A DNA stretch of 64,000 nucleotides from Sipunculus nudus (GCA_026874595.1 CM049307.1:21185079-21249078), one strand, 5' to 3'; positions 42,880 through 54,236 are shown, numbered from the stretch's first letter. Program-made: numbers and translations. Notes: generated from the letters alone by a model not told the origin.

Positions 42880-43260
42880 TTTCAGGAAACTCACCGTAGC
42901 TTCTAAGCAATAGATTATCTCGCCGAGTTCGATTATAGACAAAATCCACGCATATTTTATGAGGTCATAGGTCGGTCAGAAGGCTACTTTGTGGTGTAGC
43001 CGCGATAACTTATCAGGAATAAATGGATTTTGATAAAACACAACAGAAATATTATCCAATATAATATCTCACCTGAGTTTGATTCCCGCCAAAATCCATT
43101 CATATTTTATGAGGTCAGAGTTGTTGGCGCCGTGATGACTTGGCAATATCTCATTATTATTCATGAAACTCATTATAATTATTAACCAATAGTGTTAATC
43201 TCCTGAAGTAAATTCTTGGCAAAATTAACGGATATTTAATGAGGTCAGAGGTCATGAATC
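42880..43260. repeat. Diverged tandem triplication, unit about 150 bp
   Basis: Three blocks share the order AAACTCA or similar, ATCTC, GAGTTYGATT, CAAAATCCA, ATATTTTATGAGGTCA, then GTCA/GTGATGACTT. The GAGGTCA landmarks occur near 42961, 43110 and 43242. Copies are only about 60-75% alike by eye, so the duplication is old. Confidence 0.65.
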
Positions 43261-43505
43261 ATAAGACGGTTTTATTATGCACGTTTGCGGTGCTCTTGTT
43301 TCGATCAGTTTCCGTGAATCAAAAACTAAACATACCGTACACAAGCTAGTAAAGCATAAAAACGCGGTCATGTTATGACCAAATACCTGATACTTGACGT
43401 TTGGAATGAACGTGTGTGAGTGCTTTTACCGGATAAGGTTTACATGGAAAAGTAGCCGTGAATACACGGCTCACTATATACGCATCAATATTGGGCTGGT
43501 AAGCC

Positions 43506-44174
43506 TAATGGGGCTGTCCAACTAAGGCGACCCTACAGGCGACCAGGCTGTCGCCTCATGGTCGCTGGGTGGTTGCCTGTATGGTCGCCTGTAGTCGCCT
43601 GAAGTCGCCCCAAAGACGCGTGACCTCGAAGCTGTCGCCTCTAGATTTTCAAAATGTTCAAAATTCTCAGGCGACAGCATTTTTTTGTCGGCAGTGAGTC
43701 TTCTACTTGCGTGGGTGCAGTCGTAGGCTTTCGCCAGCTGACGCGGGTTGTCGTAGGTCTTGTCGTAGGCTGTCGCCAGGTGACGTTGGTTGTCATGTGT
43801 TGTCGCGGGCTGTTGTTACTTGAAACAAGGCCCATCCTTGTATCCGGCTCCTCACATAGCACATGGTAGAGAATCGTCGAAGCTTGTCGCGGTTGGACGT
43901 AGCAAGAATTCTGGTGTCGTAGGTTGTCGCCAGTGTGGTCGTACGTTGTCGTAGATGTGGTCGTAAGTTGTCGTAGGTGATTGTCCTTTGTCGCGGCGAC
44001 ACAGTCGCCGGTTGTCGGCAGCTTGTCGTCAGACAGTCGCCAACCATTTGTAGCTTGTCGTAAACTATTGTCGTATTGTCGGAGGTCCTGTCGCCTGTTT
44101 TTCGGCGACCATGAGGCGACAGCCTGGTCGCCTGTAGTCGCCTTTAGAGTCGCCTAAGTGGGACAGCCCCATTA
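43506..44174. mobile_element. GTCGCC-rich inverted-repeat element (MITE-like)
   Basis: The ends are ATGGGGCTGTCC and its inverse, flanked on both sides by TA (43506-43507 and 44173-44174). The first 24 bases of each end match at 22 positions, and the similarity goes on: GCGACCAGGCTGTCGCCTC near 43540 reappears inverted near 44110. The interior is full of GTCGCC, GTCGTAGG and CGTCG subrepeats and has no transposase. The TA flanks suggest a non-autonomous Tc1/mariner-type element, but TAA could instead be part of the terminal repeat. Confidence 0.85.
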
Positions 44175-44465
44175 CTTGGGTCATGAACTCGTGATACAAA
44201 CCATATGGGGTCAATGTACTGCAGCGCTAACCGATCCTGTTGCATTGATATCCTGGTAAACAGTCGATAATTTTAACATTAGTCTACGAATTGTGATTTA
44301 ACACAAAAGAATACATGAGAACTTGCACAACAAACTGAAAATCCGTCTCAATGATAATGAGTCATTTCCTGTATGGCGTACATCGCTTATCGTGTCGAAG
44401 GATGTGACGGCAGATTAACGCTAGGTACACTGGTCGTATAGACTCTTTAATGTTAGAGGGCCGAA

Positions 44466-44760
44466 ATGGCGCTAACATGGAAGCCGAGAACGAACATTGT
44501 TACCAAATATACTGAGTACATAGTACATAGGAACGAACCGAACTTTGTTACCGCATACCGTATACATGAAAGCTGGCAACAAACATTATTAGGGCCTACC
44601 GTATACATGACAGCCGGGAACAAACATTGTTACCGCATATCGTATACATGAAAGCCGGAAACAAACATTATTAGGGCGTACCGTATACATGACAACCGGG
44701 AACAAACATTGTTACTGGATACCGTATACATGACAGCTTGAAAAGAACATTACCAAAACA
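44466..44760. repeat. 41-bp tandem array with 82-bp dimeric order
   Basis: Clear units start at 44557, 44598, 44639, 44680 and 44721, each opening with CCGTATACATGA after one or two bases. They alternate between a type with CATTATTAGGG and a type with CATTGTTACC, giving an 82-bp higher-order period. Degenerate units precede this from 44466, and isolated relatives appear at about 44885-44940. Confidence 0.85.
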
Positions 44761-46101
44761 TTACCAAAAACGGTATACCAGCGCCATTTCAGTAAACTGA
44801 GATTAGAGAATCTACGACAAGCGTACTAGCATCAGATTAGGCTGACCAGCCCAATATAAATGACTACTGAGTCGCTTTTTCATGGCTAACCGTAAACATG
44901 ACAGTCGGAAACGAAATTTGACTGAATAGCGTAGACATTAATAAACTTATACGGAAATAAACTAGCAGAATAACACTCTATATAGGGGCAGAATACCTTG
45001 CACACTGGGTATTGTTTTCGGGTCTAAGCAGACTCCTGGAAAGATATTATACATACATACACTATCGAAAGAAGTTTTCCAATAATATGTTTCTCCTACA
45101 TGCATATAAAGCCTTGGGTGATTATTGGTGCACAATGAACGATAATGGCGACTCCACATAAAATATAATTGACAGCCGTTTACTGCCAGTCATACTTGCC
45201 GCCTGTACGTGTGTCATGAAAGGTATTGAATCCAAAATCATAGGATTGACAGATATTTTGATATAATACTTTAAGAATTATATATTACTTCTCATCGTTG
45301 GTAGAATAGTTTTGCATTGTATTCCTTACTAGAGTTCAGGGTTCAATGTCAGGAACGTGTGGTCTGCTAGATTACGCTCCTAGATGATTTTCTATTTGAT
45401 TAAAGCTGATTCACAAAATGCCAATAATATCAGTCCCTGCTAGGATCAGAGAATTTCACAAATGCTATTCTTTTTTATTTTTTATTAAAAGAAGACGAAA
45501 AAAATTACGATCATTTTGAGATTCTTTAATTAATCTTTGTACACGGCAACTTTTATATGCATGAGGTAATCCAGAAGTCATAACATGTAATCAGATATTC
45601 GATAAACTCTAAATCTCTCTAGGGATTCAAGGGAACTTCCTTAAGCTCCGAAGTCTAAGCACTCTTTGGGCCAACGCTGTAACTACCAAGTTTCGTCCTG
45701 CCTCAAACCCAAAAACATCATACTCTTTAACAATTCGAATGAATCGACCATTTACGATTGCCAGAAACCAGATGCCGAGGTAGAATGGTGTCATGTTTAA
45801 AACTGGCCAGGGTTTCATTATCGAGGACCATTTTGCAATTTCTATACATTATTCGGCTGGCACGTAGCACTATAATACCCCTCACAATTTCCGTTATAGT
45901 ATAAAAACTTCACTTTCTTTGTACCCATACCCTACAGAGCAATTGTGCTTTGAATATTTCTCAGAAATTCTGTTCCGCAAAAGCAAATGGTCAACACATG
46001 TTAATAATAAGAAAGCACTTAACACAGCAGAATCTTAGATATGAAACCTCACAGTATGGTGATCGGTTATTACTTGATGACATGCACGGCAGCCTTTTTT
46101 T

Positions 46102-46102
46102 C

Positions 46103-46134
<32 letters not shown>

Positions 46135-46138
46135 GGAG
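46102..46138. repeat. (AG)n microsatellite
   Basis: AG alternation with a few interruptions. Confidence 0.95.
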
Positions 46139-47045
46139 ATGCATGCTACCTTCTAAAGACAAGGTTAATATCGAAATATGTTCCCCTGTCTTCATTTTCA
46201 TCTATCACTGCCAGTTGGTTGCATTTTTCTTTATAGATTTTTCCTGTGACAGTATAATTTTATTTTTGCCTGAAAGATTCCTTTGTTGTTCCACTTTGAA
46301 CCAAGCCCTTCATTATCCTTCATGTATATGTTAATGTCAAAATCTACCAAAGAGAGGTATACAAATTAAATAATAAAAGGAATGGGCTTTGAAGGAAATA
46401 TGAGGTATGAAAAAGAACAGAAGGTTACAACATAAAGAGGAGGATTACAAAGTAAATAACATAAGCACGTTATTATACTACAATATATGGTTAATGACAT
46501 TCTCACGAAGATAACAAATTTGATAGAAATACAACATTAAAATGCGAATGAAAGCGATAAAAAATGAATGTTAAATCTGAATGATAGAGCTCCTATTGAC
46601 CAGCCGACGCTAAATTTCCCATAGGATCTGCCTATCAGAAGGTGCCAAAAGAGTGCAGTGCACTGTTACTCTGTTTTGAAAACGTAACAAATCGGAAGCA
46701 AACAAGAGTTACTTGAGACATTTTCTTTCTTTAAATATTTTTTCTCATCACCACTATAAACATGTAACACCCATTTCCGCCTACCCCGATATCATCTCCG
46801 CCGACATAGCAGACACTCGGGCTGGAGTGAGTCCAGCCGTTTTCCCTTCCGTTCAGTGCGCCTTAATTGCTCAGGATGAAGAGGCAACCTCGAACTGAGC
46901 GGTACGCCTTGGCACTCCCGCCTTGTCGGGCTAACTATTCACTTCTCGCAAGTATTACTCGTCGGCTTCACGGATGCCCCTTTCTGGACTTTTAACACAA
47001 GATATATGGATGGGTGCACTGTGAAGTCTCTCAGCACAGGCCTCC

Positions 47046-47390
47046 TGGTTTGTTCATTAATGATAGGTCAGTAGTTACTTTTTTCACGCCAAATTTATTA
47101 AATAATATTGATATTTCATACAGTTTCTGCATTTGAACTTTAAAATATGATATTTGTTTCGAATCTTGCTTATCTGTATAATCGCACGTGCCTATTTCAA
47201 ACATGAAGTGTTATTGGTTTGTTTATTAATGATAGGTCAATTGTTTTTTTTTTCAAACAAAATACAACAATTTAACATATTTTCTTATACTCATATATTT
47301 TTCCTTTTAAAACTTAAAATATAATGCTTGTTTTGCGTCTTGTTTATCTGTATAATCACGAGTGCTTCCTTCAAACACGAGGTGTTATTA
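47046..47390. repeat. Tandem duplication, unit about 170 bp
   Basis: Copy 1 is 47046-47214 and copy 2 is 47215-47390. Both begin TGGTTTGTTYATTAATGATA and share TTATCTGTATAATC and GAGGTGTTATT-type ends. Moderate divergence suggests an old duplication. Confidence 0.85.
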
Positions 47391-47828
47391 TTCAGTTAGA
47401 GTAGTGATGTATTTTAGATATCAACCGCGTGATAGAATGTAATATTTATATTTATGAGCTGTCACTCTTCGGCATGTTATAATATTTCATCATTTTAAAG
47501 CCATTATCCTTTGTTTGTCATATATAGGCTATGTACTTTGTATCCTGTTGAATTTTCTGGAAAGTAGACATCAAAGAAAACATTCCTTTTGACACTTTTA
47601 TATGAATGACACCAAGGAAACATATCACCTGTAATGGAAAACTCAAGGTGGTGGAATTACGAAACATTTCTGTTCCCATGGAAACGCCGACAGGTTTTAA
47701 ATACATGGTTTTCTAAACTGGTTTAAATGATAAGAACGTTTTTAGGTAGAATGTGCCTTTGTTCATTTCTTCTACTTTTCGTCAACTTTGATTTCTGTTC
47801 ATTTATGTCAGTCAGATTGACAATCAGT

Positions 47829-47850
47829 TTCCTGAGATTATTCTCAGGAA
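47829..47850. repeat. Perfect 9-bp inverted repeat
   Basis: TTCCTGAGA and TCTCAGGAA are separated by TTAT. The TTC...GAA outline resembles a paired STAT-type site, but nothing else supports regulation. Confidence 0.6.
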
Positions 47851-49948
47851 GTAACCTCATGAGATTTCAAAACCGTCCCAGGAATTATTTCTTAGGTTAT
47901 AGTTTTGATTTACCGTAAACCAAATAAATGACAGCCTGAAACAAAGATGGTTATAACACACGGACTGCAATAGGTAATCATCGTACCCAATGCACATGAA
48001 TTATTCACAAATTTGAATATATGATAAAAGAAATCCCTTTTTGTTCATTGTGTTGACAAGGGTTACATAACCAAAAAGCCTGAGGTGTTCTCCTCATGGA
48101 CCTGTCAAATATTATTGAAATTTCGTAAAATGTTTTCATATTATATCTAAGACATCCTTAATGAGTTCATGTCTGATATTGAAGCTGGTATAGATATACA
48201 CAGCCATGTTCTTATCAACGTGGGCAGGGACAATGACGTCACTTGTCAAATCAATTAATTCATTTTCTTTTACCAACATTTACGCTTCTGTGCATCAACA
48301 AAAGAAAGGCTACGAATGCATTACTTTTTTCATGACTAAACTGTTGCTCGATAATCATCCCATTGATTCTCAAGGGAAACGTGCATATCGTCAGCTTTAC
48401 AAGGATATACGTATGTGTAACTAGGGTTTGTGCCATAGTACCATCAATTATATTAGCATTTTTCGTTTTGCCTTTCAGAATTCGGTATCATGCTGTTCAT
48501 CTGAATATTAGAAAGTATAATAAGCATTTATTGTCTTGAAGTTTCAATATTATTTTATACATATAAGAATGAATGACAAGTATTAGACCCTCTCTTTAAA
48601 AGATCAGTTATAATTTAAACATCAATGTACGAAAAAGTGTTAATCACTGACCATGGATGATAAGTTTTTAACTAAAATGTTCAAACAATCCCTGGACATG
48701 GGGCACTGCACATTTTAAAGGTCAGAAATATTAAATACAGTTGAACACAAAAACAAATGAAGATGTATAAAATATACCCTCTCGTGCAGGGTTTAATATA
48801 ACTTAGAACAATCACAAATGATGCATACACAAAGATCATGACATTGTGCAGTTCAGTATTATCTTATGCATGAACTTACGAGAACGAATCTACGTATAAA
48901 CCAACTACCACGCAATGCCTTGTATTTTCTTAAATTCATTCCCTTTCTCTTGGTCACCCTATGGTCATAAAGAACCTTAAGGACGTGGTTCCAATCCTGG
49001 ACAAGTAATAATTTGTTGTTTAATGTCGAACCTGTTTTACCACACGTGTAGCAATGGGAATGTAATTCAGTATAGGACGTCGACCTTGGAAACTCCGATG
49101 TTATTTATATGTTTTCAAATGAAATGAGAAAGTGTAAATTATAGACTGCGAGTCGATCTACAACCAGCTGTTAGATACCACGCCAGTTCTTAAAAATAAT
49201 CCTGATATAAAAAATAAATATGATTGATTAAAATGATGTGATGCATTAAAAGCAATCATTCGAAGATACAGAAAATAATTTTTTAGGCTGTTTTGATAGA
49301 TCTTAATTTAACTCAGCTGTCTCAGAGAAAAGTAATCATTTGCGAAATACGGCATGAAGTGATTGAATCTCGCCTATAAAACTCCATGGACGCCTTTTAT
49401 CAAGTTGGGAAATTTAGTACGTCCCTCTGGTATAAGTTTGGCTTAAAATGACCCGGGATACCTGATATAAAGTGTTTCAGACATGTTTTCTTTAAAGCCC
49501 AGCGTGTAGAAAATAAAAGAATTTGTAACACAATATAATAAGATTTTTCCATGCGTTAGAGACGGGCGGGTTTGCAGATAAAAACAGGATTGTTATTGCG
49601 GCACCATGACCCTTGATGGATCGCTCCTGGTGGAATAAAAGTTGTTGGTAATGGGAAAAAAAGACAGGCCGTGAGGCTCGGCATGAGTCATTTCGGTCTC
49701 CTCTTGCTGTCTGAGAAAACACACGGAAAGGTCATTAGGTGTTTCATCTTAACTAGCGGAGACGAGTAATAGATTAGGACATTTTTTTACCGTGTAAACT
49801 GCCTGTTAGTCTTCTATCTTATCTGTATTTGTGTGGTCAGGATTTGTATCCATATAAGCAGACTGGTATGTTTACAGGTGTTTACTGAAACCCTGTTTTA
49901 CACCCACGCAGTAATAGATGATAAAGATGACACACATCGAAGATAAAG

Positions 49949-50098
49949 TCGCCATCCTGGTTCATGTTTTTTACATATAAGGGAAGGAAAGTGATAGACA
50001 GAAACGTTCAGTTTGCACCAACAGTGTAGCGAAACCCGGACCTTCCGATTTGCGTAGGATGTCCAACCTCTGAGCTATCGGTTCTCCCCAGCGTTCTT
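49949..50098 (-). mobile_element. tRNA-derived SINE, minus strand
   Basis: On the minus strand, GATAGCTCAGAGGTTGGA (A-box region) is followed by GGTCCGGGTTTCGC (degenerate B box), then a body ending near CATGAACCAGGATGGC. The head looks like a tRNA with a weakened T arm. Confidence 0.7.
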
Positions 50099-50214
50099 TG
50101 TGCATCACCAAAGCTCTAGTGGAACCAGCAAGTAACGTCAAATGATAGTCGAACCTGATTCATCTGTCAATACAGCAACAGCACACTTGCATGACGAAAT
50201 GGCTTATATATAGT

Positions 50215-50325
50215 GTATGCCCGTTATATGTGAAGTAGCCGTGCTGGTTCATGTACTGTGTCCATAAAGATGGGAAAGAGATACACAGATATATTCGGTT
50301 CGCATCGAATGCGTAGGGTGCACGC
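50215..50325 (-). mobile_element. Truncated second copy of the adjacent SINE
   Basis: The body of the element at 49949-50098 recurs about 270 bp downstream: GCTGGTTCATGT, then a spaced match through GGGAAAGAGATACACAG and TTCGGTT. The tRNA-like head is missing or unrecognisable. Confidence 0.5.
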
Positions 50326-50533
50326 AACCCCCTCTCATTTTTTTCGACAAACATAGTTTATAAAACAGATTAATATATAATATATCAGAGAATGATATTT
50401 AAAATAATAGACGCTTTATACCGAAAAGTAGGGCCAGATTTAGGGGTTTCGTACTTTTTCCTCCTGTTCCATTGGATACAAGAGTAAATGTTAGCACTCC
50501 TAGTCTCCTTTTTCTATCCGACCCTGATCTTGT

Positions 50534-50537
50534 TATA

Positions 50538-50571
<34 letters not shown>
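50534..50571. repeat. (TA)n microsatellite
   Basis: TA alternation with one G interruption near the left end. Confidence 0.95.
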
Positions 50572-50576
<5 letters not shown>

Positions 50577-51504
50577 ATACAACAATTTGTCAAACAACTC
50601 GCGCATGCAATGTTATAAAACTTTATAAAATTTTACAATGGAGTTAACTTTTTTATATTAAGAAAACAATTTTTTCGTTGTTATGATTGATTCAGTGGTG
50701 CATTATTATTCTCTTCAATTCTCTTCAAAGTGCTTGTCAACAGATTCTTTGATTATTGCTTTTCAGAACCACGCTATACAGGATCAATGGAAACTAGGAA
50801 TTTGGAAAGGTTATGATAAAATAAGAACAAACCATAGAGATCTGCCATGAATTAAGGGGGTCAGTATGTTTTTGGAATCATTTTTTTCACATTTGACATT
50901 ATTTTGACACATAAGGCAGGTTTGTGTCATAAAAAATTAAAGGAACTGATCATGTTTTGATCAAACCAAGACGCAATGTGATGACGTGAAAATATGCAAT
51001 AAATTTAACGAAAATATCTTCAAAGAAGGCGCACGGACATAACTGCAAGATAATAACTAATTTTTCTTGCAAACTCACGAAAATTCCTCACCCATGTTCA
51101 ATATTATGTTTTTATCAATTACGTTCAATGCTCCCCAAGATCTACTTAGATTCAATGTAAATCCTTTAATTTCTTATTTTGTAAAACGATATAAATCACG
51201 TTTGGTAAAATATAAGCACCAAGTGAAAGCCACTGCATCAAATTTAATGAAAACTACTGAGGCGTAGGACCACAGATCTTACACCCCGAAGTAAGGTAAC
51301 AAAATCCTGTTCACGTTTTATGTAACATACCGATTTGTCTTTGAGCGCAGATTTAAACACACGGTTCCAGTTTATATTCTTGAGGCCCAAATCAGAGGAA
51401 GATAGATAGATATCCAGGGACCAACTCGAAAGACTTAATAATCATATTGATCTCAGTCAATCATACCCCTCCATTGGCCGCCATGTCATGTCTCGTGTGG
51501 CACG

Positions 51505-51730
51505 CATTCGCTGAGTGGCGCGTGGGTTACAGCGCAACTGATATTATAGAGCTCCCTAGGCGTGGGGTGACTCCGGCTGAACGACCAAGTGCGGGTTGAA
51601 GTTCGGTTCGATTTCACTAGTAAACCATGGCTTTGACACTTGGATGTCGTTGTAACCTTCCGCCTACTGGTCTGGCTACGTCTCTTGTACCATTACGCGC
51701 CCACGGGAGTTTCCTGCCTTACCAGTGCCT
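51505..51730 (+). mobile_element. Possible tRNA-derived SINE
   Basis: GCTGAGTGGCGCGTGGGTTA resembles an A-box region and GTTCGGTTCGATTTC a B box, about 85 bp apart. The rest is GC-richer than the surroundings. The spacing is wide for a tRNA, so this is tentative. Confidence 0.35.
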
Positions 51731-51826
51731 TGTCCTGGCAAAATTATTATATCTGTGCGCTTAAATGGAGCCTTGTGATGTTCAGACTATTTTGTTATTG
51801 ATACGTGCATCAAGGATTTAACGTTA

Positions 51827-51828
<2 letters not shown>

Positions 51829-51904
<76 letters not shown>
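51829..51904. repeat. Compound (CT)n-(AT)n microsatellite
   Basis: Nineteen CT units change directly to 19 AT units at 51867. Confidence 0.95.
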
Positions 51905-51906
<2 letters not shown>

Positions 51907-52654
51907 ACTGAGTTAAGTTTAAGATGGAGGATTCTTACGCAATAACTAGTTGTTGAAACAGGGATATTTCCAAGCGGTGTATATGTTTTTTTAGGGGACA
52001 ATTATCTTACACACATTCTTATCAACTCGCGGAAATTGCATTTGACGTTTTTCGTTTAAGGTTTAGCCTACGCGATGCAATTTTAAATGAGAGATAAACC
52101 AAACCAATTGTTCTTTTTAATTAAACTGTTCACAAGGAAGGTTCCAAGGTTCCCAATTAGCCATAATGTTCTAGTGAGTATACAACACTATTTATTCACA
52201 ATGAAGAAAAACGGTCCTAGCGGGGTTTGATGAGAAGAATGATTGGTTACCAGATGCAATGTTCTACAGGTAAATGTTAGCAATACATTTTCTACAGTAT
52301 ATATAAGGATTCCGAAGACAATAACACTTTCCCAGTGTGAAACGGATTTGCTGAATGTATAATCCCGGTGGTATAATGAATCTGTGGCTGTTTCTCTAAT
52401 TTCTCATGAATCAAAGATATTTTGCAATTTACAACTGGGCCTCGCGCACATGTCCCAATCCCACTCCATTAATTTACTCCCGAGTCTAAATGACAATTTG
52501 TTACCATGTTGTTTCTGTTGCCTGCTGATTATACATTCTTGGAACTATTTCCGGTATGTGTAATTACGGAGAGTTATATCACCGGTTTGACAGAGACAGT
52601 TCATTACGATGATTCAGAGACCAGGTTTGAAAATTGCTTACGCTCCGGTTGTTT

Positions 52655-52717
52655 CTTACGAGATTAGTATGGCAACAGAAACAGAAGCCGTATTTGATGG
52701 CTCAATAATCTCGTAAG
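52655..52717. repeat. 12-bp perfect inverted repeat, 39-bp spacer
   Basis: CTTACGAGATTA at 52655-52666 and TAATCTCGTAAG at 52706-52717 are exact inverses. The flanks do not look like transposon ends. Confidence 0.8.
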
Positions 52718-53362
52718 CCTAATGACATAATAATTCCAGGTGCAAAATCATAATCCTTTTCTTGTTTAGTGCACCAATTAAGCATTTAGTTTAATAATGG
52801 ATTTGGTTCCAATTATTATATTTGATCATCAATTTAAGAATTGATGTTTTCGACAACGGAATAAAATATAAATTTACAGAAGAGTATAAATAATAAAATT
52901 GTTCAATCATTTAAATAAACACAAGTTTAAATATTTTTCGGACCGTGATCCGCCCTCAAGACCCAGGGTAACACTGTTTATCAAAAGGTGCTCTCTCTTT
53001 TCTCATGGTGTATGAGTACCGTCATGGGTATCAGGCGAATGCGGAAAAAAACTGCATGGGAGTACACTCCCGAGAGAACTAAAAAATTAGGAAAATGGAA
53101 CAGGTCCGAAAGACCAGGAAGTCTAAGGTGGTGTCTTGACATTGGTGCTGATATCAGAATAAACCCAGAATTTACATTTACCTTAATTTTACAAAAGTAA
53201 AACTAACTGCAATTCATGTCTTTGCTTATCCCTAAACGGTATGAATTTTACCATTCATATTCAGAATAATCGGAGACAATCATACGAGTGTTTATTATTT
53301 TGTATTCTATTGTTTAGCTGTGGGTTAAATGGATATGTACATATTAAGAAAACTTCAGTGAA

Positions 53363-53513
53363 ACCTGTGTATTAAGACCACCTGTGAGACTGGTCAAAAG
53401 TGGTCTTAATTTAAAGGTAATTATAATTATTAGACATGTCAGTTATAACCAGTGTGAGCGTTTTGGTTCATTCAAGGGTGGTCTTAATGGACGGGTGGTC
53501 ATATTAGACAGGT
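53363..53513. mobile_element. 151-bp inverted-repeat element (MITE-like)
   Basis: The left end ACCTGTGTATTAAGACCACC and the inverted right end (ACCTGTCTAATATGACCACC) match over most of about 24 bp. Two further TGGTCTTAAT motifs lie inside. It carries no ORF of note. Confidence 0.7.
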
Positions 53514-53650
53514 CTTTTTCAGATAGTTTATACCGTATCATAAAACTATCATAAAATTTGACGCAGCAAGAAAAGAATAAAGAGGTGTCAGATTTTGAGG
53601 CCCGTATATGAATGACTTTTACAAGTTTTATTTTAGAAAAAACATTCATT

Positions 53651-53786
53651 ATCTCTCTCTCTGTCTGTCTTTGTCTGTCTGTCTCTCTTTGTCTGTGTTT
53701 CTGTCTGTTTGTCTCTCTCTCTGTCTGTTTCTCTGTCTCACTGTCTGTCTCTGTCTCTGTATGTCTGTCTGACTCTTTTTTTTTTT

Positions 53787-53868
<82 letters not shown>

Positions 53869-53880
53869 CCCCCTCTCTCC
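53651..53880. repeat. 230-nt pyrimidine (CT/CTGT) tract
   Basis: The plus strand is almost wholly pyrimidine apart from TGTCTGTC-type G interruptions in the left half and one GA. It ends 162 bp before the splice acceptor of exon 2 and would be transcribed in the sense direction. Long open frames in four frames here are composition artefacts. Confidence 0.95.
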
Positions 53881-54042
53881 ATATTTGGCCAATTAATACT
53901 TCCATTTCTGGCGATAGTTCGTATGTGAAATATTCAACTTCAAAATCTTCAGCCTTAAATAATAGTATACATCCGGCCCAGGTCTTATTTTTTAAGAACA
54001 CGCACGTATTAATGGACAGTTATAACGTGTATTGTCTTTCAG

Positions 54043-54236
54043 GAACGGTGACCCTATCTGACGAAAAGCGGTTGATCAAGCGACTGCTGGAAGACTATGA
54101 GAGGGTTGGGAAGGTCGGGAGACCTGTCCATAACACTAGCGAGACGATCACCGTCCGATATGGGCTCGCACTCATACAAATCCTTGACCTTGATGAGAAG
54201 AACCAGGTGCTAACGACTAATGTATGGTGCAGATAT
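54043..54236 (+). CDS. Nicotinic acetylcholine receptor subunit, exon 2 (start of ligand-binding domain)
   Basis: A 194-bp exon encoding the rest of codon 39 through residue 103 when joined to exon 1. It opens after TTGTCTTTCAG in phase 1 and ends with TAT before GTAAGT in phase 0. The peptide has the amphipathic N-terminal helix (SDEKRLIKRLLEDYERV, about 44-60), then RPV (65-67) and an N-glycosylation sequon N-T-S at 69-71. The strand TITVRYGLALIQILDLDEKN follows (about 73-92), and the hallmark DEKNQVLTTNVW ends at Trp100. This order is that of the extracellular domain of pentameric Cys-loop nicotinic receptor subunits, which form cation channels opened by acetylcholine at the cell surface. 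The phase 0 end just after the Trp motif matches the boundary known in vertebrate nicotinic genes. The disulfide loop, transmembrane helices and vicinal-Cys test for an alpha subunit lie beyond this exon, so the subunit class cannot be stated. The ending WCRY, with a Cys after the conserved Trp, is unusual compared with vertebrate subunits. Confidence 0.95.

Larger units (their letters stand above)
10989..54042 (+). other. Intron 1 of the receptor gene (about 43 kb)
   Basis: Bounded by GTGAGTG at 10989 and TTGTCTTTCAG ending at 54042. A branch-point candidate TATTAAT lies at 54007-54013, with a second candidate TTATAAC near 54021. No coding exon inside it could be supported on either strand. 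Its content is microsatellites, SINEs, small inverted-repeat transposons and tandem duplications, listed separately. Its limits depend on the exon 1 assignment. Confidence 0.65.

Noticed and set aside
44466-44760. A CRISPR-like array
   Set aside because: Units are contiguous without unique spacers and the context is an animal intron.
53443-53892. A 149-codon minus-strand ORF rich in Arg and Glu
   Set aside because: It is the complement of the CT tract; composition artefact.
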